Positions 32,582 to 40,392 of a stretch of 64,000 nt of DNA are shown here, piece by piece (within the stretch, counting starts at the first letter, position 1; the number at the start of each line of letters is the position of its first letter). Location of the stretch: positions 1 to 64,000 of the forward strand of contig DLHO01000015.1 of assembly GCA_002483265.1 (NCBI GenBank), read 5' to 3'. Source of the DNA: Flavobacteriales bacterium UBA7666. Lineage in GTDB: Bacteria; Bacteroidota; Bacteroidia; Flavobacteriales_D; Crocinitomicaceae. Both the position numbers and the translations under genes were made by a program. The notes beneath the pieces are model-generated. The model did no database searches, had not been told where the DNA came from, and saw nothing but the letters and a program-made list of their open reading frames with translations.

Positions 32582-32690
32582 GAATAAAAGTTGGAGCCTA
32601 TTTAAGATTGAGGTAAAACGAATGACCTTCCCTCCTGCCGTAATTTGTCGGTCTGAATGACGTAATAAGATGATAGAATGATTAGCCGTA
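32582..32690. repeat. Cassette-boundary repeat C4 (diverged)
   Basis: GAATAAAAGTTGGAGCC, then ACCTTCCCTCCTGCCG and GTCGGTCTGA, words shared in order with C1. The TTAACATAAC end is lost. It marks the right edge of the accessory region, next to a T9SS gene. Confidence 0.55.
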
Positions 32691-32700
32691 ACCATGAATA

Positions 32701-34176
32701 TCACTCTCTAACCACCCGATTCACCTCCATTCCGTCAATTTGAATCAGGTAAATGCCCGGAGCCTCTCCGCTCAGATCAATGCTGGTTTGTGTGGCAGTT
32801 TGTGCTTTAGTGCTTAGGACCAGTTTTCCGAAGATATCGTAAACAAACACCTCTCCTGCTCCATTCGGATGTGTGATGTTGATTGTTCCGGTTGTTGGAT
32901 TGGGTGAAACGGTGAAACTTCTTTGCTTTGTTTCCTCTATTCCCAGGGAACAGCCATGATTTAAAGTTGCCTGGAGTTCACCCACGAGGATAACGCGATT
33001 CACCACTCCTCCCATGTCGGTGATGGTTGCCTGGATTACGGTGTCAGCTGCATTAACCGTTTGCATGGGAAATGGGAACACATTCATGTTATCAAAGCAT
33101 TCCGGTATTCCGGGATTGAAATCTAAAAAGTATTCTTTATTCCAGTGGCCTCCAAAAGTCCATCCATTGGCTGACGGATAAAAGGCAACAAAAGGAGTAT
33201 TGTGTGTGATCTCGTGAAAAGTCCAGCTATTCGTGTTTATGAAACCATAGCTGTTGCGGCCGTTAACTAGAATCGTACTGCTGTCGAATTGGAATAACTG
33301 GTCTGCCGAATACAATACAGAATAATCGAACCGGTGATAGTCCTGCACCATTCCGTTGGTAAACAAAGTGGCAACAAATGCATCGGTCTCTCCTATTCCA
33401 CCAAGGAGCAGTTTTCCGTTTGGTAGCTGCAGCAGCGAGCGCAATTGCCTTGGCTGATCACTTTCGATCTTACGCGACCACAAGATATTCAACGATGCAT
33501 CGAGACGGATGATTGCAGGTGAATTATCGCATTCGAAACCGGCTAAATAACCGCCTGAGTTGTTCGGAATAAAAAGATGCCCGGGGTTCAAAGCAGTGCC
33601 GGTTCCTTGTACTTTCAATTGTTTGGAATAAACGACTTCCCCATTAAAATTGATCTTGGTAACCTGCAAGTGATTGGATCCGGCCATTGAAATAATGATT
33701 CCGTCGTTTTCTACGATCAGGGGGTTGTTTTCATAAACAGTTTGAGAATAAGTACCTTGCTCGGTCAGGATTTCTTTCGTCCAGATCAGTTGACCTGCGG
33801 CACTTACTTTTACCAATCTGGCGCTGTAATCGTCGGATGTCATAATACCACGTGCAATGAACACCACATCACCGTTGGGACATTCCGTGATATCCAGTGG
33901 AGAAATGTCCATATAGGCCCAAATGGTGGGTGCCGAGATTGCTTTAGACCAGCTTACCTGGTTCCCGTTCAATTTTGCAAACCAGAAACCAATCGTACCA
34001 CTACTTGGATACCTGTTGGTGCCTCCAACCAGTTGATGGGTTCCATAATCCTTCACAACAGTTTTGGTAAACTCATAACCGCCTGTGTGCAGGTCGATCT
34101 GATACTTCTCTGTTTGGGAGAAAGAAAGAAATCCGCTGAAAAGGATACCAAGTGTAAGAAGAGCTTTTAGTTGCAT
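32701..34176 (-). CDS. Secreted repeat protein with T9SS sorting domain
   Basis: A 491-residue secreted protein. Signal peptide 1-20 (LLTLGILFSGFLSFSQ). A long beta-propeller-like region follows with PNGDVVFIARG, PNNSGGYLAGFE, LPNGKLLLGGIGETDAFVATL, similar in style to the delta-60 protein at 24130-25797 but less regular. The T9SS type A domain is at about 415-491 (FTVSPNPTTGTINITHPNGAGEVFVYDIFGKLV ... GIYLIQIDGMEVNRVVRE). Expected to be exported to the surface or medium. No operon partners. Confidence 0.85.
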   Translation of the reverse strand: MQLKALLTLGILFSGFLSFSQTEKYQIDLHTGGYEFTKTVVKDYGTHQLVGGTNRYPSSGTIGFWFAKLNGNQVSWSKAISAPTIWAYMDISPLDITECPNGDVVFIARGIMTSDDYSARLVKVSAAGQLIWTKEILTEQGTYSQTVYENNPLIVENDGIIISMAGSNHLQVTKINFNGEVVYSKQLKVQGTGTALNPGHLFIPNNSGGYLAGFECDNSPAIIRLDASLNILWSRKIESDQPRQLRSLLQLPNGKLLLGGIGETDAFVATLFTNGMVQDYHRFDYSVLYSADQLFQFDSSTILVNGRNSYGFINTNSWTFHEITHNTPFVAFYPSANGWTFGGHWNKEYFLDFNPGIPECFDNMNVFPFPMQTVNAADTVIQATITDMGGVVNRVILVGELQATLNHGCSLGIEETKQRSFTVSPNPTTGTINITHPNGAGEVFVYDIFGKLVLSTKAQTATQTSIDLSGEAPGIYLIQIDGMEVNRVVRE

Positions 34177-34294
34177 TTGATACAGGTTTAGTTCAATGAA
34201 CGAACGTAATCCTAAAAGCGTTGAAAGAAATCAGATAACTTTATAACGGGGCTCCGGTTTTGCTCTCCATGAAACTAATTTTTGTGTTAACAGC

Positions 34295-34324
34295 AAAGCC
34301 CCGACATGTTACGATCGGGGCTTT
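34295..34324. terminator. Rho-independent terminator
   Basis: Ten-base perfect stem AAAGCCCCGA / TCGGGGCTTT with a ten-base loop. T-rich on both sides, so it can work for the minus-strand blaR1-like gene that ends at 34374. Confidence 0.65.
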
Positions 34325-34373
34325 CATCTTTAACTGTACTCATGTCCTACTTAGGCTTTGTTTTAGACATGCT

Positions 34374-36305
34374 TTAATCCACATCAATGTTGTATACGAT
34401 GCGCATACCAGGTTTGATGTGTTTTTTTACTTTTCCGAAGAGCGATTCGGATAGGGTTTTTCCGTTAATGATCAAGGCTCTCTCGTTCAGTTCGAAGGAA
34501 TCGATTTTCCCTTTGTAACCGGCTTTTTTCAGATCGTCCATAACCACTTGAGTAATATCTTCGCCGGGTGATAAGGGAGGTAAATCAGCGGTAGATTTCA
34601 GATCCTTTACTAAAGGTGGTATTTTTGCGTCTAACCGATTGAATTCTTTTTCCTGCAATTTCAGTTTTGCATCGATCTTGCGCGACTGCTCATCAATCTT
34701 GCGTGATTGTTCGTCAATCTTGCGGGCTTCGCGATCGATTTTTTTCGATTCGATTTCGATCTTCACCTGTTCCTCTTCAATCCGGCGCTGTGCCTCATCG
34801 TGTTTTTTCCAGTCGATCTTCCCGTCTTTTTTGTTGGTTTCGGCATCAAGGATCTTGACCTGTTTGTCGATAGCAGCTACATGTTTATCGATGACTGCTG
34901 AATGCTTGTCAATGATTGCCGAGTGCGCGTCTATGATTCGGGATGCTTCGTTAATGATTCGTTCTTCTTCTGAGATGTCGGTAGCGATGGTTCTTTCATA
35001 CTCGTCAATCAACTCCTTGATTTGAGGAAGGTAGTTCTCCCGGTCTTTTCCCGCAATCAATTGATCATTGACCTTGAAATTTTCCAGATTTTCCGGAATT
35101 TGGTACAGCACGCCATCTTTCTTGAAAATGTATACGTGAGACTCCTTCCCTTTCGCGTTATCTACATATCGGATGGAAGTTCCTTCCGGAATCTCCTTCG
35201 GATTGAATTTTTCCTTACTCAGGGTATCCGATGCAGGCAATTTAATTTCCTGTGCGGAAGAGGAATTCACGTTCAAAACCACCAGAAAAAGAATCACACT
35301 CATGGCTACACAAGCCGATAGAAAGTACTTTTCACGGATGCTGAGCATTTTGTTGCTGTTGAAAAGAATCCGTTTTGCGCGGTCTGCCAGCTTCATTTTC
35401 TGATCACCAAATTGCAGGGCAAAACGCTGTGTATTTAGGTTGTATTCCTGGAATGAAATCAGGGCATTGACAAATTCCTTTTTATTGTTGGTAACGCTGA
35501 TTGCTAAATCATCGCAGCAATTTTCGCGTTCGTCTTTCAGCAAAGAGGAAATCCACAAAATACCGGGATTAAAGAAAAACAAGATTTCAATGAATGTTTG
35601 CATCAGATTGACAGCATAATCACTTCGGCGAATGTGCGCAAGCTCGTGCAGCAAAATAGCCTCTACCTGGTCCTGGGGAATATTGTTCAACAGTCCGACC
35701 GGTACCAAAATAACTGGCTTGAAGAATCCTGTTACCGATGGAATCGATACTAATCTGGATTCAAGTAATTGAACATTACGCTTGATCCGGAGTGAAACCT
35801 GAAGTTCTGACACGCGTTTGCGCCACATTTCGGGTGGAGAAATCGTTTGATAATTGCGTGCACGATAAACCTGCCGTAAATCCCCCGCCATTCGCATGCA
35901 TTTGAAGATGAAAACGACAAACCAAATAAAAACAATCCATGAACCGGATTTGCTGACGAATGCAGAGATGATTGAAAGTGTCCCCCTTGGCGAATCAACC
36001 TCCTCCTTCATTCCTGTAGTAGAAACTGAAACAGGTTGTGCTGTTAGATGCTCATTTTTCACCAATTTATCCGCTTGAAAAACGGGTGTTTGCGTTTCGA
36101 ATTCGTTATAGAAAATGAAACCGATTGTCACAAGGAATAAAATACTCAATCCTGCAAGCAAATTGTATCGGATTGCCGAGGTTGATTTTTTTGTAAGCAA
36201 AAGGGTAAGTCCTGCCACTAAGGCCGCTGCAAGTCCCAGCCAAAGCGAATGGATCAATGTCCAGCTTACTGCTTTGATAATTGAGTCGTTCACTAAAGAA
36301 TTCAT
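34374..36305 (-). CDS. M56 family BlaR1-like antirepressor metalloprotease
   Basis: A 643-residue integral membrane metalloprotease of the BlaR1/MecR1 (M56) family. TMs at about 12-36, 46-66, 120-140 and 330-350. The zinc motif HELAH is at 220-224 with a third ligand in KDERENCCDDLAIS (about 260). The family cleaves or inactivates a BlaI-type repressor after a signal; the blaI gene lies 21 bases upstream. The C-terminal part after the last TM is not a penicillin-binding domain: it has two blocks of four heptads of the form xID(K/E)xxx (AIIDKHS, VIDKHVA, KIDEQSR; about 455-480 and 530-560), a predicted coiled coil. So the sensed signal is unlikely to be a beta-lactam. Confidence 0.88.
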   Translation of the reverse strand: MNSLVNDSIIKAVSWTLIHSLWLGLAAALVAGLTLLLTKKSTSAIRYNLLAGLSILFLVTIGFIFYNEFETQTPVFQADKLVKNEHLTAQPVSVSTTGMKEEVDSPRGTLSIISAFVSKSGSWIVFIWFVVFIFKCMRMAGDLRQVYRARNYQTISPPEMWRKRVSELQVSLRIKRNVQLLESRLVSIPSVTGFFKPVILVPVGLLNNIPQDQVEAILLHELAHIRRSDYAVNLMQTFIEILFFFNPGILWISSLLKDERENCCDDLAISVTNNKKEFVNALISFQEYNLNTQRFALQFGDQKMKLADRAKRILFNSNKMLSIREKYFLSACVAMSVILFLVVLNVNSSSAQEIKLPASDTLSKEKFNPKEIPEGTSIRYVDNAKGKESHVYIFKKDGVLYQIPENLENFKVNDQLIAGKDRENYLPQIKELIDEYERTIATDISEEERIINEASRIIDAHSAIIDKHSAVIDKHVAAIDKQVKILDAETNKKDGKIDWKKHDEAQRRIEEEQVKIEIESKKIDREARKIDEQSRKIDEQSRKIDAKLKLQEKEFNRLDAKIPPLVKDLKSTADLPPLSPGEDITQVVMDDLKKAGYKGKIDSFELNERALIINGKTLSESLFGKVKKHIKPGMRIVYNIDVD

Positions 36306-36326
36306 AGTATAGCGTTTTAAAAGTTT

Positions 36327-36728
36327 TTATTTTTTATCTAGTTGATCCAGCATGGCGCGAATTGCATCCAATTCTTCTTGCGAGGTTTTTTTATTCCCCA
36401 ACAACTGCATCATCAGGTTGGTACTTGAACCATTGAACATTGTATCGATGAATTTATCCAACAAAACGGTCTTCGTTTGATTTTCTTCGATTGCCGGACT
36501 GTAAATATGTTTCATACTCGATGCATCACGCAGCAGCATTTCTTTCTCAGTCATGATCTGCATGAGTTTCAATGTGGAAGTATATTGTACGGCACGTTTC
36601 TGCTCGTTCAAGTAATCATTTACGAAGCGAACTGTTGAAGGACCGTTTTTCCAAAGAACCTGCAAAATCTCCAATTCTGATTTTGTTGGTTCCGATTGCG
36701 GATTATTTTCAGAGTTTTTTGTTTTCAT
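36327..36728 (-). CDS. BlaI/MecI/CopY family repressor
   Basis: A 133-residue winged-helix repressor. The DNA-binding part is at about 12-80 (PTKSELEILQVLWKNGPSTVRFVNDYLNEQKRAVQYTSTLKLMQIMTEKEMLLRD, in which VQYTSTLKLMQIM is the recognition helix region), followed by a helical dimerisation tail. Together with the BlaR1-like gene behind it, it forms the usual repressor/antirepressor pair. Its promoter holds the perfect palindrome TTTCGTACGAAA between -33 and -7, which is probably its own operator. The -7 box ends four bases before the ATG, so the operon mRNA is predicted leaderless. Confidence 0.92.
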   Translation of the reverse strand: MKTKNSENNPQSEPTKSELEILQVLWKNGPSTVRFVNDYLNEQKRAVQYTSTLKLMQIMTEKEMLLRDASSMKHIYSPAIEENQTKTVLLDKFIDTMFNGSSTNLMMQLLGNKKTSQEELDAIRAMLDQLDKK

Positions 36729-36732
36729 TTTT

Positions 36733-36762
36733 CAAAGGTAGGAAATTTTTCGTACGAAACAA
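36733..36762 (-). promoter_or_regulatory. Promoter of the blaI-blaR1-like operon, leaderless geometry
   Basis: On the minus strand: TTG (36760-36762), 19 bases, TACCTTTG (36733-36740), an exact match to the Bacteroidota consensus. Four bases then separate it from ATG 36728. Confidence 0.7.
36748..36759. promoter_or_regulatory. Putative BlaI operator palindrome
   Basis: TTTCGTACGAAA, a perfect 12-base palindrome lying between the -33 and -7 boxes, where a bound repressor would block RNA polymerase. It differs from the classical TACA/TGTA operator of staphylococcal BlaI. Confidence 0.6.
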
Positions 36763-36899
36763 GTGGTAGGTAAATTTTAACAAAAAATAGTTTAGTCAGT
36801 ACTGATTCCACCGTTTGCTGAAAACTGATTTTAAATACGGCGTTTGCCCTATTGAAAGACCAACTCTTCCTCCCTTACTTTGTTGGAAAGATTTAGAAC

Positions 36900-37322
36900 A
36901 TGAAACATATTTTGTATTTGTTACTTGCAGTTGCGATTACAACGAGCTGCAGTAAAGAAAAGAAAGCCCTGAAAAGTCTTGGAGGAGAAACCTGGGTTAT
37001 GACCAAATCTACCTATGAAGATACCGGTAATGAAGATTTGACAGGAATTCGGAGAGCTTTTACTTTTGAAAAGTGTAAGTCCAAGGATCAACCCTGCTCT
37101 GGAACGTTTGAATACCAGATTCCGGAATTTGATCAGGATTTACAATGGACCATTACGTACATGATTTCAGATGATGCAGATTTACTGACCATTGTGCGCA
37201 CTCCTTCCAATTTCCAGGGAACTACCCAAACGGATGAATACGAAATCCTGCAATTGGATAAGGATTTCATGGAATTAAAGGATTTGGAGAACAAGCATGT
37301 TTCGGAATGGGAAACTGAATAA
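36900..37322 (+). CDS. Hypothetical lipoprotein (140 aa)
   Basis: A 140-residue lipoprotein: signal ILYLLLAVAITTSC with Cys17, then a lipocalin-like run of strands (ETWVMTKSTYED, RAFTFEKCKSKDQPCSGTFEYQI, LQWTITYMISDDADLLTIVR, TDEYEILQLDKDFMELKDLE). The pattern of a W near the start and LxxLxxxxMxL near the end is typical of small Bacteroidota lipocalin-like proteins. Two cysteines (KCKSKDQPC) may form a disulfide. Single gene with a strong terminator behind it; function unknown. Confidence 0.65.
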   Translation: MKHILYLLLAVAITTSCSKEKKALKSLGGETWVMTKSTYEDTGNEDLTGIRRAFTFEKCKSKDQPCSGTFEYQIPEFDQDLQWTITYMISDDADLLTIVRTPSNFQGTTQTDEYEILQLDKDFMELKDLENKHVSEWETE

Positions 37323-37342
37323 TGAATTAAATTTCATCCATA

Positions 37343-37399
37343 AAAAAGGTTCGTTTAGAAATGGAAGTGGGAACTTTTAGTTTTAAACGAACTTTTTTT
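37343..37399. terminator. Bidirectional terminator
   Basis: AAGGTTCGTTTA pairs with TAAACGAACTT (11 pairs, one bulge) around a 26-base loop, with A-run before and T-run after. It serves the two convergent genes that end at 37322 and 37398. Confidence 0.65.
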
Positions 37400-38105
37400 A
37401 ATTCAAATTCAGTCCAAAGGCGAGTCCGAGCCATGGTCTGCTTTCGTAGATCCAAATACTCTTGTTTTTGTCAAGTAAATTGTCAAAACCGAGCGTCAAA
37501 CCAATGGTAAAATTATTAATCCCGATTATTCCAGCAATCCCCTTGCCCCATACGATTCCATCGTATTCTTGTTGTAGGACATTATCTGTGTTGGTGGGAG
37601 ACATAAATGTATTACCAAAACCCGTGAAAAATCCCAAAGAATAACCAAAGTGGTTGGTTTTTCGGATGCTTGTCTTTAAAAGGTTTGTGTGATAATTTAT
37701 TTTATAAGTATCCCTTCTGTATCCCAGATAGACTGCTCCATTAATATTCGCGTTTAACTGCGTGGGTACTGATTTTTCTGCAAATCGAAGTTTAAAAGGG
37801 ATGGTGAAAAAATCTACATCAAAACTGGTTTTTGAAAGTTTAAAGTCAATTTTTTCGCTGCTTTGGAGTTTTGGTAAATACACCTCATAAGGACTTGAGG
37901 TGTCTAGTACACTTACATTATTTTGCTTGATTGTTGGATATAAGTGAATGGTTTCTTCCAATACGTTTACATACACCCGCGACTTATTTGATGAAGACTT
38001 TTTCGTGTACAGTCCATCGGAAAGCTCTTGTTTTGCAGTTTTTTTTAATAGAGCACAACTACTAAAAAACAATAAAATCAGGAAAAAGAGAATAGGATTC
38101 TTCAT
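37398..38105 (-). CDS. Hypothetical lipoprotein with beta-barrel-like C-terminus
   Basis: A 235-residue protein with lipoprotein signal (FFLILLFFSSC, Cys17). The mature part ends in alternating aromatic strands (GAVYLGYRRDTYKINYHT, FGYSLGFFTGFGNTF, FTIGLTLGFDNLLD, WLGLAFGLNLN) like a small outer-membrane barrel. Not recognised. A TATCTTTG box (38152-38159) gives a predicted 42-base leader, flanked by a 12-base inverted repeat. Confidence 0.6.
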   Translation of the reverse strand: MKNPILFFLILLFFSSCALLKKTAKQELSDGLYTKKSSSNKSRVYVNVLEETIHLYPTIKQNNVSVLDTSSPYEVYLPKLQSSEKIDFKLSKTSFDVDFFTIPFKLRFAEKSVPTQLNANINGAVYLGYRRDTYKINYHTNLLKTSIRKTNHFGYSLGFFTGFGNTFMSPTNTDNVLQQEYDGIVWGKGIAGIIGINNFTIGLTLGFDNLLDKNKSIWIYESRPWLGLAFGLNLN

Positions 38106-38118
38106 GATACATACTCAA

Positions 38119-38179
38119 AAAATGGAAGAGTTATTATATAAATTATCTTTCCAAAGATAGGAACAAACTCTTCCATTTT
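38119..38179. repeat. 12-bp inverted repeat around a promoter
   Basis: AAAATGGAAGAG at 38119-38130 and CTCTTCCATTTT at 38168-38179 are perfect inverted copies. They flank the -7 box of the minus-strand gene 37398-38105. Could be an operator pair, a leader hairpin, or a small mobile palindrome. Confidence 0.6.
38152..38159 (-). promoter_or_regulatory. -7 promoter box
   Basis: Reads TATCTTTG on the minus strand; predicted start near 38147 for gene 37398-38105. Confidence 0.45.
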
Positions 38180-38329
38180 GGCTAATCACTTAGTAAACTA
38201 TTCAGGTCGAAAACCAAATTATCACCCTTACAATTTGGGCAATCTTTTAATTGATTGTGATTGAAATAATTAAACCAACCGTTTCCCGGGGTGATTCGTT
38301 TAATACAACACATTTAAACTATAATCACT

Positions 38330-38584
38330 ATGAAAAAATTAATGATCGGTGGTGTTTTATCACTATTCATGGGAGGAATCGCGTTTGCAGGAACATCTGT
38401 AGTAAGCATGAATTCCTCAGCAAACCAATCAACTTTGGATCAAACTACGTTTCCGGAGGTACCTCAAATAATAGGTTTTGGAAATGATGAGGGGGGCTTT
38501 TATTACATTCTGAGTGACAGCAAAGAATGCTGGAAGTATTATCCGAAAGTACCCAATTCTGATATTAAGGGAATAGTAGATTAA
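38330..38584 (+). CDS. Small secreted protein (84 aa)
   Basis: An 84-residue protein with a clear signal peptide (MKKLMIGGVLSLFMGGIAFAG, cut after FAG at about 21). The mature 63 residues hold EGGFYYILSDSKECWKYYPKVP, rich in aromatic residues, with a single Cys. No family recognised. A terminator follows the stop directly, so it is transcribed alone. Confidence 0.55.
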   Translation: MKKLMIGGVLSLFMGGIAFAGTSVVSMNSSANQSTLDQTTFPEVPQIIGFGNDEGGFYYILSDSKECWKYYPKVPNSDIKGIVD

Positions 38585-38591
38585 CAGAAAT

Positions 38592-38625
38592 GGAGTTCCG
38601 GTATCTTATCGTGAACTCCTTTTTT
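38592..38625 (+). terminator. Rho-independent terminator
   Basis: Perfect stem GGAGTTC / GAACTCC with a 14-base loop and six T, eight bases after the stop of the 84-residue secreted protein gene. Confidence 0.8.
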
Positions 38626-39478
38626 AATTCATCAAAGCAGATTTCACCTCGCGCGGATCTTTCGATTCTTTTTTCGACTGCTCTTTGGGCAGATTCTTCT
38701 GCGGGTGTTTCGGATTGTAAAATTGATCCAGCTTTTGATAAAGTTCGGGATGCTCTGCTTTCATTTTATCCGGACTCTCAAAAAAGAATTCACTCACTAC
38801 AGCTAAAAATTCCGCATGACTGGTTGATCCGTAATCCCGGATGCTGGAATTCCCTACATGAATAGCATTCATTTTAGTATGGATGATTTGTAACCAGGGC
38901 TTGATGTCAATTTCTTTCATGATCAGCTCTAATTTTCCATCTATACTTCCGTCCTGCATATCTAAGATATGAACGAATTCATGTATGGCCACATTTTTTT
39001 GGTCATTGTTATCATAAAATCCATGAACAAGTGCCTTTCTGGACAGCTTGACTTTTCCTTCCATTTTTCCCCAGCCAACTAGGCCGTTAGCGTATTGTTG
39101 CGTGTTTGGAATCAGGAATTTGTCCGGATGAACTTCTATTACTTTCAGGTTTGAATAATGCCAGGAATCAAAGCCGAAAATGGGAATGATTGCACCGGAA
39201 GCGATTAAAATCCGATCCAAATGGGTAATCTCTGTGCCAATACCAACAATCTGAACATTCAACAAGAAAACATGAACGCGGTTTTCGAATCTGGTCTTTT
39301 CCAGTGGGTTTAAGCGATTGTAAAAAGCCACATGCTGCATCAAAAGTGATCTCCATTGGTGCGGAAAAGGCCGATGTGGCTCCACTTTTGAACGGCTCTT
39401 TTTTATACTGTATCGGGAATAACCAATCAATATACTAATCGTAATCCCTGTCGCTATAAATAGATAGGTCGAATTCAT
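38624..39478 (-). CDS. MtfA-like zinc peptidase (M90 family)
   Basis: A membrane-anchored zinc peptidase of about 284 residues. It has an N-terminal TM (about 4-22), then the MtfA core: LLMQHVAFYNRLNPLEKTRFENRVHVFL, IASGAIIPIFGFDSWHYSNLKVIEVHPD and the zinc motif HEFVH in NVAIHEFVHILDMQDGSIDG. In E. coli, MtfA binds the repressor Mlc and has aminopeptidase activity; here the partner is unknown and the TM anchor is an addition. The start is ATG 39478, because a TATCTTTG box at 39485-39492 puts the transcript start two bases before it; an in-frame TTG at 39487 lies upstream of that. Confidence 0.85.
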   Translation of the reverse strand: MNSTYLFIATGITISILIGYSRYSIKKSRSKVEPHRPFPHQWRSLLMQHVAFYNRLNPLEKTRFENRVHVFLLNVQIVGIGTEITHLDRILIASGAIIPIFGFDSWHYSNLKVIEVHPDKFLIPNTQQYANGLVGWGKMEGKVKLSRKALVHGFYDNNDQKNVAIHEFVHILDMQDGSIDGKLELIMKEIDIKPWLQIIHTKMNAIHVGNSSIRDYGSTSHAEFLAVVSEFFFESPDKMKAEHPELYQKLDQFYNPKHPQKNLPKEQSKKESKDPREVKSALMN

Positions 39479-39484
39479 TACCCC

Positions 39485-39492
39485 CAAAGATA
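39485..39492 (-). promoter_or_regulatory. -7 promoter box, near-leaderless
   Basis: Reads TATCTTTG on the minus strand; with four bases to the start of transcription the leader before ATG 39478 would be about two bases. Confidence 0.45.
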
Positions 39493-39847
39493 TGTCAAAT
39501 GATCGAAATTTTGATTTTGGATAAATGAACCAAGGATATTTTGAGTATCAAACCTGAAAGAATAAAACTTTTGGCCTTTTAAGTTGAAGTAAAACGGTAT
39601 CCACATCCATCTGACAAAATGAAATGCCGCTATGAACCAGCATCAAAGGATAAGTAGTCTGTACATAGCTCGGAAACAACATTTTTCGGTTTGGTTACAC
39701 AAAGATTTATGATCATGTCTCTAAAAAATAGAGAATAAATTAGTTCAGATTCTTACCCAAATGTCGTTTGAAAATGATAACTATGTGCTCTATGTATCTA
39801 TGTGGTAATATCTCGGATGTTCAGATAGCAAGAGGAATAATCGTAAA
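39493..39847. other. Gene-free stretch with diverged repeat C5
   Basis: No gene. At 39560-39640 it holds AATAAAACTTTTGGCCTTTTAAGTTGAAGTAAAA, a diverged relative of repeats C1-C4 but without the TTAACATAAC end. I see nothing else with structure. Confidence 0.5.
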
Positions 39848-39870
39848 CAAAAAAAACGGCTCTCGCCGTT
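39848..39870 (-). terminator. Rho-independent terminator
   Basis: On the minus strand: AACGGC-GAGA-GCCGTT followed by eight T, about 50 bases behind the stop of gene 39918-40241. Confidence 0.75.
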
Positions 39871-39917
39871 CTCTCTCATCTAGGTGTTTAGGTTTTCAGT
39901 GACTTGAATATAGTGGA

Positions 39918-40241
39918 CTATTTCTGTACCTGAAATTTAAAGGTGTAATTGAAGGTGTTTCCGATCAAATTTTGGGGTACTTTGATCTTGATCTGCTGCA
40001 CTTGTTTTTCGATTGCTGCTTTCATTTCTTCGGAATCCGAAGCTATTTCTACTATTTCTATTTGGTTTTCTGCTAAAACACGCACTTTCACATGAACAGT
40101 TGTCTCAATTCCTTTCTCACGTAATGATTCCGGATAAGAAATTTTGCGGTGCATGATGCGGTCAAGTAAATTCTCACCATTTCCTGCAAAAGCAAATGAA
40201 GTAGTTAAGAAGATTGCGATAAATAGGATTGATGCTTTCAT
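39918..40241 (-). CDS. Small secreted TonB-C-like protein (107 aa)
   Basis: A 107-residue exported protein: signal peptide about 1-19 (ILFIAIFLTTSFAFAG), then a single small domain with ISYPESLREKGIETTVHVKVRVLAENQIEIVEIASDSEEMKAAIEKQVQQIKI. The YP(E)xxREKGIExTVxVxxxVxxxxxIxxVxI pattern is that of TonB C-terminal-like domains, which in Bacteroidota also occur as free periplasmic proteins. Role unknown. It has its own terminator. Confidence 0.7.
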   Translation of the reverse strand: MKASILFIAIFLTTSFAFAGNGENLLDRIMHRKISYPESLREKGIETTVHVKVRVLAENQIEIVEIASDSEEMKAAIEKQVQQIKIKVPQNLIGNTFNYTFKFQVQK

Positions 40242-40392
40242 ATCTAAAAATTGAATTGGTTTCTCTTAAGACCAACTCATCCCTGATATGTTACAGCACC
40301 CCTTGATTTTTAATTGTTAAAGAATGTGAAAGCCCTATTCCTTCCACTTTATGGTGAAAATTTCCTGAAAATCCTTTTATCTACGCTCCTCG

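Noticed and set aside
25914..32690. IS element or transposon as source of the accessory region
   Set aside because: No transposase or recombinase gene and no terminal inverted repeats around the whole region were seen; the repeats fit cassette borders better.
34639..35025. Plus-strand Ser/Cys-rich frame opposite the BlaR1-like gene
   Set aside because: It is the antisense reading of the heptad-repeat coding region; the BlaR1-like frame has clear family motifs.
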